38,678 nucleotides of DNA from positions 1 through 38,678 of the forward strand of contig CAYNNP010000036.1 of NCBI GenBank assembly GCA_964398215.1, in the 5' to 3' direction. The notes under the pieces were generated by a model. The model did not search any database. It was given only the letters and a program-made list of their open reading frames with translations, and was not told where the DNA came from. Position numbers and translations under genes: made by a program. Each line of letters opens with the position of its first letter. Positions within the stretch are counted from its first letter, which is position 1. This DNA is from CAYNNP01 sp964398215 (GTDB lineage: Bacteria > Planctomycetota > Planctomycetia > Pirellulales > Pirellulaceae). Below are positions 31,172 through 38,678 of the stretch, piece after piece.

Positions 31172-34100
31172 TCACGCCGCTCGATCGTCGTACATCCCTG
31201 GGTCGTCTTTGCCATCGCCATCCCAGTCCCCGACCACTGGTTGACTATTTTCGCTCTCGCGTGGCACTTGGATCTGTTTGTCGTTTCCGGTCAGCTTGCC
31301 ATCGCCATCGGAATCGATGATCCAAACGTCGCCACGAACGACGGCGATTTCATCGATCCCGTCACCGTTGAAGTCACCGACGATCGGTTGATCGCCCACG
31401 TTACCAAACTTTGCAGTCGTGTCTCGTTTGGTCCAGCGCCCGTCACCATCGGTGTCCAGCAACCACGTTCCATTTCGGTAAACACCAATTTGGTCAATGC
31501 CATCGCCGTTCCAGTCGCCTGCGATGGGCTCATCGACTTGATCCCCGTATTGAAAGACATGGTCAACCGCATCGGCGCGCAGATTCCCTGCGTCACCGCG
31601 TTGCAAGAAACGAATATGGTCTTCACCTTCAATCGGCTTGCGACTGACTAATTCATTGCGATCAACTTGGCGACGACGCTCATTTGCTGGATCGGGAAGG
31701 CCTGGATCGCGTTTGATTTTTTCAGGGTCGCGTTCCCATTGGCGGCCAAAGATTCCGATGTCGTCTTTACCGTCACCATCCCAATCACCTACCACCGGGC
31801 GATCCAACAGTGTGCCCAGTTGCATCCACATGTCACCCTTGTCCAGGCGACCGTTGCCATTCAAGTCGACAAGCCACTGACCGTTTTCATAGACAGCGAT
31901 TTCATCAACACCATCGCCATCAAAATCGCCCGAAAGCGCAACCGAGTCTTCGCCGCCCAAGTCATAATCTGAACCATCTTTGGTGACATCGCCATTGTCG
32001 TTCATGAACTGCCAACGGCCCTTCGCATAGTCTTCGTTGACCCAGTCCACATTGGCCTTCGCGCTGGCGTTGTGCAAAACATCTTCACCAACAATGCCAC
32101 GCGGGAATCCACCGTTGATCACGCTCAGGTGCCAAGAGACCGCCCACTCATCGAAAGCAATAATAGGGGCACGAAGATCCTCGGTAGAGGCGAATGTCGA
32201 AATCGTGATTCGCGGATCAAAGTTCTCAATCAGTGGATCATTGACTTCCCGAATCTCCGGTTCCAATTGTTCAAGGAAATCGCCCTGCGGCGGTGGAGGT
32301 GGCGGGGTTTCAATGATGATTTCACTGAAGTTATTGTTTTCACTTGACTGAAAACCAATGAGCGAAACATTCAAGATCGCATCCTCGCCCGGATCCGTAG
32401 CCTCATTTGCGCTCAACTGTTGCACAATGATTTCGTTCGGGTCATCCCTGAGGTCTGCTTGATTGATTGGTATCCCACCAGTGGTTCCAGCGGTGTCTAG
32501 CCCGTCAATGAACCCTTCTGGTTGCAACTGGTAAAGGTGATAGGAACCGGGCCGCAATCCGACAAACTGATAAAAACCGTTTTCATCCGTTGTGGCAACA
32601 ATCGGGCCGCTCGGATAGATGCCAGGTAACGCGTTTTCACCGACGAAAGCGTCCCCAAAAACATTACGCAGTTCAATCGTGACACCAGCGATTGGCATAT
32701 CGTCCTCGGTCAAGACCCCATCACGAAACTCCCGCAGGTTTGCAGGGTCCAGAGGCTCATCCAGAACAATGGCATCGCCGTCTTGGAAAACAAACCCCGA
32801 AATTTCAGCCGGTGGAACTTCATAGAAATCGTAGTGGACAGCATTCACACCGCTCTCAAGAACGATGCCTGTGATGAAGTCATCGCCAACGATTTGGCCG
32901 CCTACTGAACCAACGAGTTCGCCACCGTCAAAGAACCCTGTGGGAGTCGTTTCGCGAACACTGTACTCGCCAGGCTCCAAGTTCACGAATTGGTATTCAC
33001 CAGAATCGTTTGTGTTGGTTTGCTGTACCACATCGCCGGTCGAATCAATCAGTTCGACCAAAACTCCGGGTATCGGTTGATCACCAGGATTGAATTCGGC
33101 GTTCAGGTCAACATCGGCCCAAACGAATCCCGAAATTGATGCTGGTTCCAATTCACAAAAATTGTAGTTGGTAAGATCGACACCAGCTAAGAGCTGTACG
33201 CCCAGCAAGTCATCACCAAGAACTTGGCCCCCGCCACTGCCAATGTCTTGGCCGCCATGGAAAAAACCGTCTGGCTGCTGCTGGAATATCTGATATTCGC
33301 CAGGACGCAATTCGGCGAATTCATAACGCCCCTGCGAGTCTGTTTGTGTGGTTGCGATGACAACGCCCGCGCCATCACGGAGTTCAATATTCACACCCAC
33401 AATCGTTTCTTCATTGGCATCAAATTCGCTATCGCCATCCGAATCGACATGCACAAAACCGCTGATGCTGCTGGGGGCAATTTCGCAAAAGTTGTATGCT
33501 TCCGCGACATCGCCGCTGCCCAAACTGATTTGCGTAATACGGTTGGGAGTTTCGACGTTGCCACCCTCAGTTCCTGCGACTGCACCGCCATCAAAGTAGC
33601 CGTCTGGTTGCTCTTCGACGATCGTGTAGTTTCCGGGGCCCAGCCCCTCGAATTCATATCGCCCTTGAGAATCGGTCTGCGTCTGCGCGATTTGCTGGCC
33701 AGATTCATCCAGCAAACGAATCGTAACACCACTCAAACCTTCTTCATTGGGATCTTGAACACAGTCGCCATCGGCATCAACATGAACACTTCCCGAGAGC
33801 GTCGCGCCCAACAATTCACCAAAGTTGTACTCGGTGGCTTCCTGACCTTGTCTGATCGAAATCGAACGAAACGAATCGCTGTCATCACCCAGCTCTCCGA
33901 CTCTCTGACCGTCAATCAAGCCAACGGTGTCGACTCCATCTAAGTATTCGCTTGGCTGTGTTTCAACCAGCGCGTATTCACCCGGCGGAATGCCAACGAA
34001 CTCGTAGCGCCCATCGATGTCGGTCGTGGTCGTCGCAACAACATTGCCGTCCACATCCAGCAAGGTAATGGTGGTACCTTCGATCCCTTCCTCGCCGCCG

Positions 34101-35983
34101 TCACGTGATCCATCGTTTGACCGATCGTGGTAAACAAAACCACTGATCGTTGCCGGCGCGATCTCGCAAAAATTAAACTCCGTTCCGACGCCACCAGCAT
34201 CCAGAGTGATACCTTGGATCAATCCACCATCAACAGCATCGCCCACTTGAACACCGCTGATGGATCCTGGATGAGCCGATCCGTCCAGCAGTCCCTCGGG
34301 CGTGAACTGCACGATGCGGTACTCGCCCAGTGGCAACGAATCGAAACTGTAGCGACCATCCGCATCTGTAAAGACCTCGGTGATGACAATCCCATCAACC
34401 GATTGCAACTGAATTCGAGTACCCGGCAGAGGCGTTTGCCCGTTGCCATCATGTTCTCCCGTGCAGTCTTCACCCGGCGCTGCCAAGTAAACAAAGCCCG
34501 AAAGTGATCCCAACGCGAGTTCGCCAAAGTTGTATTCAATCCCGTCGTCGTCACCATTTAGGAAAATGCCGGTCAGCTGATCGTTTTCTGCGACCCCAAC
34601 AACAATGCCGTCAATCGTCCCCGCGGAGTCTAGGCCGTCCGTCAAGCCAGCGGGTTGTGACACTTCGATGATCTCGTACTCGCCCGGCGCAAGCCCCTCG
34701 AACGAATAGGCTCCATCGGCGTCAGTCGTAACCGTCAGCTCGCTTTGTGGCGAAATCGTATCGACCGGAACCAGCCTTACAGAAACACCTGCGATCCCTG
34801 TTTCGCCAGGATCGCGCACGCCATCGTTGCTGTCATCTTGATAAACATATCCACGGATCGATGCTGGCTGTGCTTCCGCAAAATCGTTGTTAATTGACGC
34901 CTGGCCTCCCAGCGGAATCACGATATTGGTGATCACGTTGGGTGATTCGGCCACTCCCGACACGCCACCATCGATTGTGCCTGGGAAAGCGCCAACACTA
35001 AACAAGCCCGCTGGCTGAGTTTCTACAACACGGTAGTCGCCGGGCAGCAACGCCAGTGATTGTGCGAATTCATATCGTCCGTTGGTATCGGTTTGCGACC
35101 GAAAGCCGGTGTCAACGTATTGCCCTGACGCTTCATCGCGCTGGAAAAGCGAAAGTTCGATTCCACTCAGCAGTTGTTCGCCAACTTCACGCACCATATC
35201 CAAGTCATTATCGACCCAAACATGACCCGAGATCGAAATCGGCAAAGCGACTTGAGACGTCGATCCAACAGCTGCTGCTGAACGGTTGGGACGACTATCA
35301 ATGTCATCACCATCGTCGGGCGGAAGATTCAGCCCCGTGGTTGAGGCCGGATCACCAAAATCATTGATAAAAATCGCATCCGCATGACTTGTTTCGTAGT
35401 GCGGTGCTTCAAAAGTCGCATTCAGAATCGAGTCTTGAAATTCTTGTCCCGACGTAATGACATCCAACCGGTCATTGAATATCGCCAAGTCAACTGCATT
35501 CCGCAGCACTTCGTCGACATCCAGCGTGAACTCCAGTCGATCGCCAGCTTTGAAATTCGACAATCGTAAAACAAGTTCTTGTCCACCATCCTCGACTTCA
35601 GCAACCGCGTCGATTTCTCGCCCATCACTCGATTGAATCCGCACGACTTGAAAGCCATGCGAACCGTCTTTGCCACGCCCTCCCGGGGCGGTATCGAAAA
35701 TTGGATCGCCAACACTCAGCCCATCACCGTCTTTGTCGGTGACGATGCGCACTTCGGAAAGCTCCGTATCGGGCGCTCCGCCATTGAATGAAAGAATGAA
35801 TCGATCGCCCCGCGAATCACCACCAGAATCTTGCTCGGTCTCCAAGTAATCTGTTTCCAGATAGACCAAGCCAACATTGATCGGATCCGCTGCCAAAAGC
35901 TGGCGCGACTCTAGGCGTTCCGATGTAAGTCGTCTTCGCACGCGTTCAGCGTCACGATTGTCGGTTCGTCTATTCCATCTCAC
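31172..35983 (-). CDS. Giant LEPR-XLL surface protein: eight SdrD-B-like domains plus FG-GAP/EF-hand tail
   Basis: 1603 residues. The N-terminus is arginine-rich with a LEPR-XLL-type motif (RLESRQLLAAD, residues 23-33), the planctomycete sorting-like signature of giant exported proteins. A beta-rich domain follows to about 240. Eight SdrD/CNA-B-like repeats cover about 249-1220, each starting like ISGFVxxDxDGD and containing DxxGRYxFxxLxPGxYxIxExQP. A hexaproline linker and a unique domain follow. The tail (about 1345-1603) has five FG-GAP-like units (GDWDGDGKDDIGIFG type), interleaved with three 12-residue EF-hand-like loops (DLNGNGRLDKGD, DTDGDGRWTKRD, DSDGDGKLTGND). The GTG start is fixed by GGAGGT. 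Probably a calcium-stabilised stalk or adhesin. Confidence 0.92.
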   Translation of the reverse strand: MRWNRRTDNRDAERVRRRLTSERLESRQLLAADPINVGLVYLETDYLETEQDSGGDSRGDRFILSFNGGAPDTELSEVRIVTDKDGDGLSVGDPIFDTAPGGRGKDGSHGFQVVRIQSSDGREIDAVAEVEDGGQELVLRLSNFKAGDRLEFTLDVDEVLRNAVDLAIFNDRLDVITSGQEFQDSILNATFEAPHYETSHADAIFINDFGDPASTTGLNLPPDDGDDIDSRPNRSAAAVGSTSQVALPISISGHVWVDNDLDMVREVGEQLLSGIELSLFQRDEASGQYVDTGFRSQTDTNGRYEFAQSLALLPGDYRVVETQPAGLFSVGAFPGTIDGGVSGVAESPNVITNIVIPLGGQASINNDFAEAQPASIRGYVYQDDSNDGVRDPGETGIAGVSVRLVPVDTISPQSELTVTTDADGAYSFEGLAPGEYEIIEVSQPAGLTDGLDSAGTIDGIVVGVAENDQLTGIFLNGDDDGIEYNFGELALGSLSGFVYLAAPGEDCTGEHDGNGQTPLPGTRIQLQSVDGIVITEVFTDADGRYSFDSLPLGEYRIVQFTPEGLLDGSAHPGSISGVQVGDAVDGGLIQGITLDAGGVGTEFNFCEIAPATISGFVYHDRSNDGSRDGGEEGIEGTTITLLDVDGNVVATTTTDIDGRYEFVGIPPGEYALVETQPSEYLDGVDTVGLIDGQRVGELGDDSDSFRSISIRQGQEATEYNFGELLGATLSGSVHVDADGDCVQDPNEEGLSGVTIRLLDESGQQIAQTQTDSQGRYEFEGLGPGNYTIVEEQPDGYFDGGAVAGTEGGNVETPNRITQISLGSGDVAEAYNFCEIAPSSISGFVHVDSDGDSEFDANEETIVGVNIELRDGAGVVIATTQTDSQGRYEFAELRPGEYQIFQQQPDGFFHGGQDIGSGGGQVLGDDLLGVQLLAGVDLTNYNFCELEPASISGFVWADVDLNAEFNPGDQPIPGVLVELIDSTGDVVQQTNTNDSGEYQFVNLEPGEYSVRETTPTGFFDGGELVGSVGGQIVGDDFITGIVLESGVNAVHYDFYEVPPAEISGFVFQDGDAIVLDEPLDPANLREFRDGVLTEDDMPIAGVTIELRNVFGDAFVGENALPGIYPSGPIVATTDENGFYQFVGLRPGSYHLYQLQPEGFIDGLDTAGTTGGIPINQADLRDDPNEIIVQQLSANEATDPGEDAILNVSLIGFQSSENNNFSEIIIETPPPPPPQGDFLEQLEPEIREVNDPLIENFDPRITISTFASTEDLRAPIIAFDEWAVSWHLSVINGGFPRGIVGEDVLHNASAKANVDWVNEDYAKGRWQFMNDNGDVTKDGSDYDLGGEDSVALSGDFDGDGVDEIAVYENGQWLVDLNGNGRLDKGDMWMQLGTLLDRPVVGDWDGDGKDDIGIFGRQWERDPEKIKRDPGLPDPANERRRQVDRNELVSRKPIEGEDHIRFLQRGDAGNLRADAVDHVFQYGDQVDEPIAGDWNGDGIDQIGVYRNGTWLLDTDGDGRWTKRDTTAKFGNVGDQPIVGDFNGDGIDEIAVVRGDVWIIDSDGDGKLTGNDKQIQVPRESENSQPVVGDWDGDGKDDPGMYDDRAA
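32320..35235 (-). repeat. Eight diverged tandem repeats encoding SdrD-B-like domains
   Basis: Repeat units begin near 35235, 34858, 34503, 34147, 33797, 33462, 33132 and 32803 (minus strand), so the spacing shrinks from about 378 to about 330 bases towards the C-terminus. They are similar at protein level but well diverged in DNA, so they are old duplications rather than a recent expansion. Confidence 0.85.
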
Positions 35984-35989
35984 GACGGC

Positions 35990-35995
35990 ACCTCC
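35990..35995 (-). promoter_or_regulatory. Strong Shine-Dalgarno site for the GTG start of the giant protein
   Basis: GGAGGT on the minus strand, six bases before GTG 35983. It fixes the start and suggests efficient translation. Confidence 0.75.
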
Positions 35996-36119
35996 AGTGC
36001 CTTAGTCGATGACAAATCCCCCATGCCGTCAGCACAGTGAATGTTGTCCGGGTCGTCCTTTGACAACTGCAATTCCTGCAATCGCCATCCATTTGAAAGG
36101 TAGTCAAATGCGGGTCTGA

Positions 36120-37187
36120 CTATCGATCAATTTGTTGATTGCCTTCAGCAATCCGAGCTTTGTTCATCACAGCACTCAGCCCCCAGCGACGGAGTGTGGC
36201 GTCGTATCCACCAGAGAAAAGATTCTCGCCAGCGGAGCACAATGTTGACACCGTTCCTTTGTGTCCATTCAATCGACGCACGACATTGCCATTTGTGGTA
36301 TTGACCACACGAATGACGTCATCACTACCGCCAACGGCAACGTGTTGACTGTCGATGATGGCGACTGAAAACAGTTTGCCCGTCGTGATCCGATTCTTTT
36401 GAAACACCTTTCCGTTGCGCGTATCAAAAACTGTCATGATTCCGTCTTCAGCGACGCAAACCAACAGGTTCGAATCAGGCAAGAAATCCATGCATTGAAT
36501 GCGACCTTGGTGTATGTGGTACTCGCCAATCGAATCGCCATTGACCACGTCGAATAGGTACAGCGAACCTGATCGTCCAGCAACCGCTAGCACTTCGTTG
36601 TCGTCACGATACGCGACTGTTTTCAAATCGTTGCAGTCGCATTGAAATTTCGGCATCTGCTTGTCGCCACGACCAATCACATAGACCCGTCGATCGAATC
36701 CAACCGCTGCAATTTCGTTGCCATCGGGTGCAAACCGAATGCATGCCAGAGCCGGTGCTCCCTTCATCTTTTGCAAGACACGATAGTTATCCTTGCGATC
36801 CCAGATGATCAACTGCCCATCGATTCCAGCTGACGCCATCTTGTCGCCGGTTCGATCAAACGCCAACGTCTTGATCAAGTCGCGGTGGCCTTTCAGCGTT
36901 TTCAAAACACGCAGTGAATCAGTAGCGATCAAGCGAATTGCATGATCGTCTCCCGCAACGGCAACGATGTCTCCGTCAGGGGCCGCCGAAACAGCCGTGA
37001 CCAAAGTTTGGCTGAGCCCTGAAAGTTCAGGTTTCAGCCGCAGCGAACGGCTTGGTACTGGCAGTAAACTCGCAGCAACAGGAGTAATTCTTGGCGGTGC
37101 GTCATCCGAAATCGCTACCGACGAACTGAACAACATCAGCATGGTCAGCAGCAAATGGCGACGTGAAACGATTTGATTGCAAGGCAT
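36120..37187 (-). CDS. Exported WD40 repeat protein
   Basis: 355 residues from ATG 37187; an upstream TTG would add eight residues ahead of the signal. The N-terminus MPCNQIVSRRHLLLTMLMLFSSSVAIS is a signal with an RR pair (Tat-like, though without the full consensus). The body is a WD40 beta-propeller of about seven blades: LVTAVSAAPDGDIVAVAGDDHAIRL, then LKGHRDLIKTLAFDRTGDKMASAGIDGQLIIWD and further blades, closing with LNGHKGTVSTLCSAGENLFSGGYDATLRRWG. WD40 propellers are protein-interaction scaffolds. There is no attached kinase or cytochrome domain, unlike many planctomycete WD40 proteins. Lies 136 bases downstream of the giant surface protein's start on the same strand, so it could lead that gene's transcript. 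Confidence 0.85.
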   Translation of the reverse strand: MPCNQIVSRRHLLLTMLMLFSSSVAISDDAPPRITPVAASLLPVPSRSLRLKPELSGLSQTLVTAVSAAPDGDIVAVAGDDHAIRLIATDSLRVLKTLKGHRDLIKTLAFDRTGDKMASAGIDGQLIIWDRKDNYRVLQKMKGAPALACIRFAPDGNEIAAVGFDRRVYVIGRGDKQMPKFQCDCNDLKTVAYRDDNEVLAVAGRSGSLYLFDVVNGDSIGEYHIHQGRIQCMDFLPDSNLLVCVAEDGIMTVFDTRNGKVFQKNRITTGKLFSVAIIDSQHVAVGGSDDVIRVVNTTNGNVVRRLNGHKGTVSTLCSAGENLFSGGYDATLRRWGLSAVMNKARIAEGNQQIDR

Positions 37188-37487
37188 CGGACTGGCCTTC
37201 GGTATGCACAATTACCAACACATGGACTCTGATAATTGAATCGGCAGGGGGGTGGAATCCTCATGACCAGAACAAATTGAAAACAGCAAAGCCTGTCTTG
37301 CAAAGATAAACCTGGGGCTTTGGGAGGCTGGTAATGCCGACTGTGATGACGCGAATTTGATTCGGATCTTTGGCCTGGGATGCAAATCAGCGATTTCGAT
37401 CTTTCGCTTGGCGAAAAAGCGTTGCTAGAATCGCCGCCGATGGGCAAGCGTTTGCCCCTATCGTACGCTAGCAAACAGGCGTCAAGG
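37188..37487. other. Divergent intergenic region between WD40 and TIGR03009 genes
   Basis: About 300 bases. The TIGR03009 frame stays open upstream to an ATG at 37380, but that extension lacks a signal peptide. I saw no convincing promoter pair, terminator or repeat. Confidence 0.4.
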
Positions 37488-38534
37488 ATGATGCGACGAA
37501 TCGTGTTTCTGATTTCTGCGGCTTCACTTCTGGTTGGTCCCAACCTGAACGCACAACAACCTGCCCCTCAACAAGGTGGCGTTGTGCCAGCCGCTCAGGG
37601 ACAAGCAGCGGGAGGTGTGCAGCCAGTCGCTGGTCAAACACCTCTGAACAATGCCGCTCCCAAAGCTCCGTTCCCACCACTCAACGCCAGCCAGAAAGCA
37701 CGCCTGGACCAAATCTTGTTGAATTGGCAGACGGTCAGCCAAAGCACCAAGACTTTGGAGTGTAGTTTTCAGCGATGGCATTACGACCTGTTTGCCGCGC
37801 CCAAAGGCGTGCACGCGAGCAAGGCGAAAGGCATCCTGCGCTACTCAAGCCCTGACAAGGGACTCTTTGAAGTCAAGGACATCATGTTTTTCAAAGGCAT
37901 GAAGGACGGCAAGCCACAGTACGGTTACAACAAAAACAAGCTTGGTGAAAATCAATCCGGTGAACATTGGGTTTGCAATGGACGTGAATTGATCGAGTTC
38001 GACAAGAACGAACGGAAATGCACCGTTCATGGACTGCCGCCAGAACTCCAAGGCAAAGATATTTTCAACAGCCCCTTGCCGTTCGTATTCAACTTGGATG
38101 CCACGAAAATTCACGATCGATATTGGGTGCGTGAAGCTACTGTGCAAAAACCAGGTGTCTTCGTGATCGAAGCGTTTCCAAAACTGAAAGAAGACAGTTC
38201 TCAGTATCGCTTGGTCCAAGTCGCGGTGAATGCGCAAACGTTTATACCGCAAGCCATCATTATGTACGCCCCAAACTTTGATCCCAAAACGAACCCTCAG
38301 TGGGACCACTACGAATTGACCGATGTGAAACGCAATGCAATCGGCACAACATTTTTGAACCGATTTAACGCACAGTGGTTCATCCCAGAGAAACCTAAAG
38401 GAAAAGACTGGGAGGTTATCCGCGAGCCATTTGTTCCCGCCACACAGCCGGCCACACAACCAGCGATTCGTCAAGCCGCACAACCAGCGATTCGACAAGC
38501 CGCTGCACCGGGACCAGCGCCCCGCAACAATTAA
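37488..38534 (+). CDS. TIGR03009 family exported protein
   Basis: 348 residues from ATG 37488 (a second ATG follows at once), chosen because it opens a signal peptide (MMRRIVFLISAASLLVGPNLNAQ). A Gln/Pro/Ala/Gly-rich linker (about 25-70) precedes the conserved domain, about residues 75-315: LDQILLNWQTVSQSTKTLECSF, then GILRYSSPDKGLFEV, GEHWVCNGRELIEFDKNERK, and PFVFNLDATKIHDRYWVRE, ending NRFNAQWFIPEKPKGKDWE. This matches the planctomycete-specific TIGR03009 family, a likely beta-rich, LolA/LppX-like fold; its function is unknown. The last 30 residues are a Pro/Ala/Gln tail built partly from an eight-residue repeat. Confidence 0.85.
   Translation: MMRRIVFLISAASLLVGPNLNAQQPAPQQGGVVPAAQGQAAGGVQPVAGQTPLNNAAPKAPFPPLNASQKARLDQILLNWQTVSQSTKTLECSFQRWHYDLFAAPKGVHASKAKGILRYSSPDKGLFEVKDIMFFKGMKDGKPQYGYNKNKLGENQSGEHWVCNGRELIEFDKNERKCTVHGLPPELQGKDIFNSPLPFVFNLDATKIHDRYWVREATVQKPGVFVIEAFPKLKEDSSQYRLVQVAVNAQTFIPQAIIMYAPNFDPKTNPQWDHYELTDVKRNAIGTTFLNRFNAQWFIPEKPKGKDWEVIREPFVPATQPATQPAIRQAAQPAIRQAAAPGPAPRNN
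38455..38502 (+). repeat. 24-base tandem repeat, two copies, in the TIGR03009 tail
   Basis: Units 38455-38478 and 38479-38502 differ at one base and encode two copies of an eight-residue QPAIRQAA-type unit. Copy number could vary by slippage. Confidence 0.8.
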
Positions 38535-38592
38535 GACGACTGTTGTGGCCCTGGCCTGAATGGCCGAAAGTCTTTAGCGTTTGTTCATTTAC

Positions 38593-38668
38593 TGAGCCGA
38601 CGGCGCTAGCCGCGGGCCTTGTGTGATAACGCAACCCTTCGAGGCCCGTGGCTAGCGCCAGCGGCTCA
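38593..38668. repeat. Large imperfect palindrome (REP-like element)
   Basis: Two 26-base arms, 38593-38618 and 38643-38668, pair with three mismatches around a 24-base loop. The core shared by both arms is GGCGCTAGCC. It sits downstream of the TIGR03009 gene. It may be a dispersed intergenic palindrome of this lineage and could also end transcription, though no U-run follows. Confidence 0.8.
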
Positions 38669-38678
38669 CAAAAACATG

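Noticed and set aside
32281..32310. G-rich GGCGG/GGTGGAGGTGG tract as a regulatory quadruplex
   Set aside because: It is the coding reverse complement of a proline-run linker in the giant surface protein, which explains it fully.
1..38678. Insertion sequences, integrases, CRISPR arrays, toxin-antitoxin or defence genes
   Set aside because: No transposase or integrase motifs, no regularly spaced short repeats and no recognisable defence domains on either strand.

Overview
The window looks like chromosomal DNA of a planctomycete, most likely the Pirellulaceae (Rhodopirellula/Blastopirellula relatives). The evidence is protein content. It has a DUF1549/DUF1553 'planctomycete cytochrome' followed by a Tat-exported DUF1501 protein, a DUF1559 prepilin-like protein with the H-X9-DG tail, a LEPR-XLL-type giant surface protein, a TIGR03009 protein and two CRTAC1-type TPR/FG-GAP/ASPIC-UnbV lipoproteins. 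Base composition looks balanced (about half GC by eye). I saw no tRNA, rRNA, CRISPR array, transposase or phage gene.

Left part (1-9.6 kb), mostly housekeeping: the start of an ABC-2 permease cut by the window edge (-); a short, degenerate stand-alone DUF4347 protein (-); bioA and a TauE/SafE permease as a tight pair (+); an isolated FliG-like protein lacking most charged motor residues (-); and a minus-strand run in the order ileS, purN, DUF1579 protein. ileS and purN overlap by one base. A G-quadruplex-capable tract lies between the convergent TauE and FliG-like genes.

Middle part (9.8-20.7 kb), almost all exported proteins on the plus strand: an ADPRibase-Mn-like phosphoesterase, an M1 aminopeptidase with HEAT repeats, a small membrane-anchored protein, a possible small ORF, a secreted AmpD/PGRP-type amidase, and the DUF1549/1553-DUF1501 pair. 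The DUF1549 protein has two CxxCH sites and an embedded discoidin-like domain.

Right part (20.9-38.7 kb), an envelope/surface block: a PilZ protein with the c-di-GMP-binding signature; a seven-CxxCH cytochrome with C-terminal TPRs; a tiny lipoprotein; CRTAC1-like lipoprotein A; a DUF1559 pseudopilin-like protein; CRTAC1-like lipoprotein B, divergent from the pseudopilin; a 1603-residue LEPR-XLL protein with eight SdrD-B-like domains and an FG-GAP/EF-hand tail; a WD40 protein; and a TIGR03009 protein. The pseudopilin gene has a clear promoter with a palindrome over its start point, and a strong intrinsic terminator that ends 12 bases before the start codon of CRTAC1-A.

The best candidate for an undescribed system is 20.9-36.0 kb: a multihaem cytochrome, two TPR/beta-propeller lipoproteins flanking a pseudopilin, a giant calcium-type adhesin and a c-di-GMP receptor. 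The gene families are recognisable. That they work together is inference from gene order and regulatory layout.
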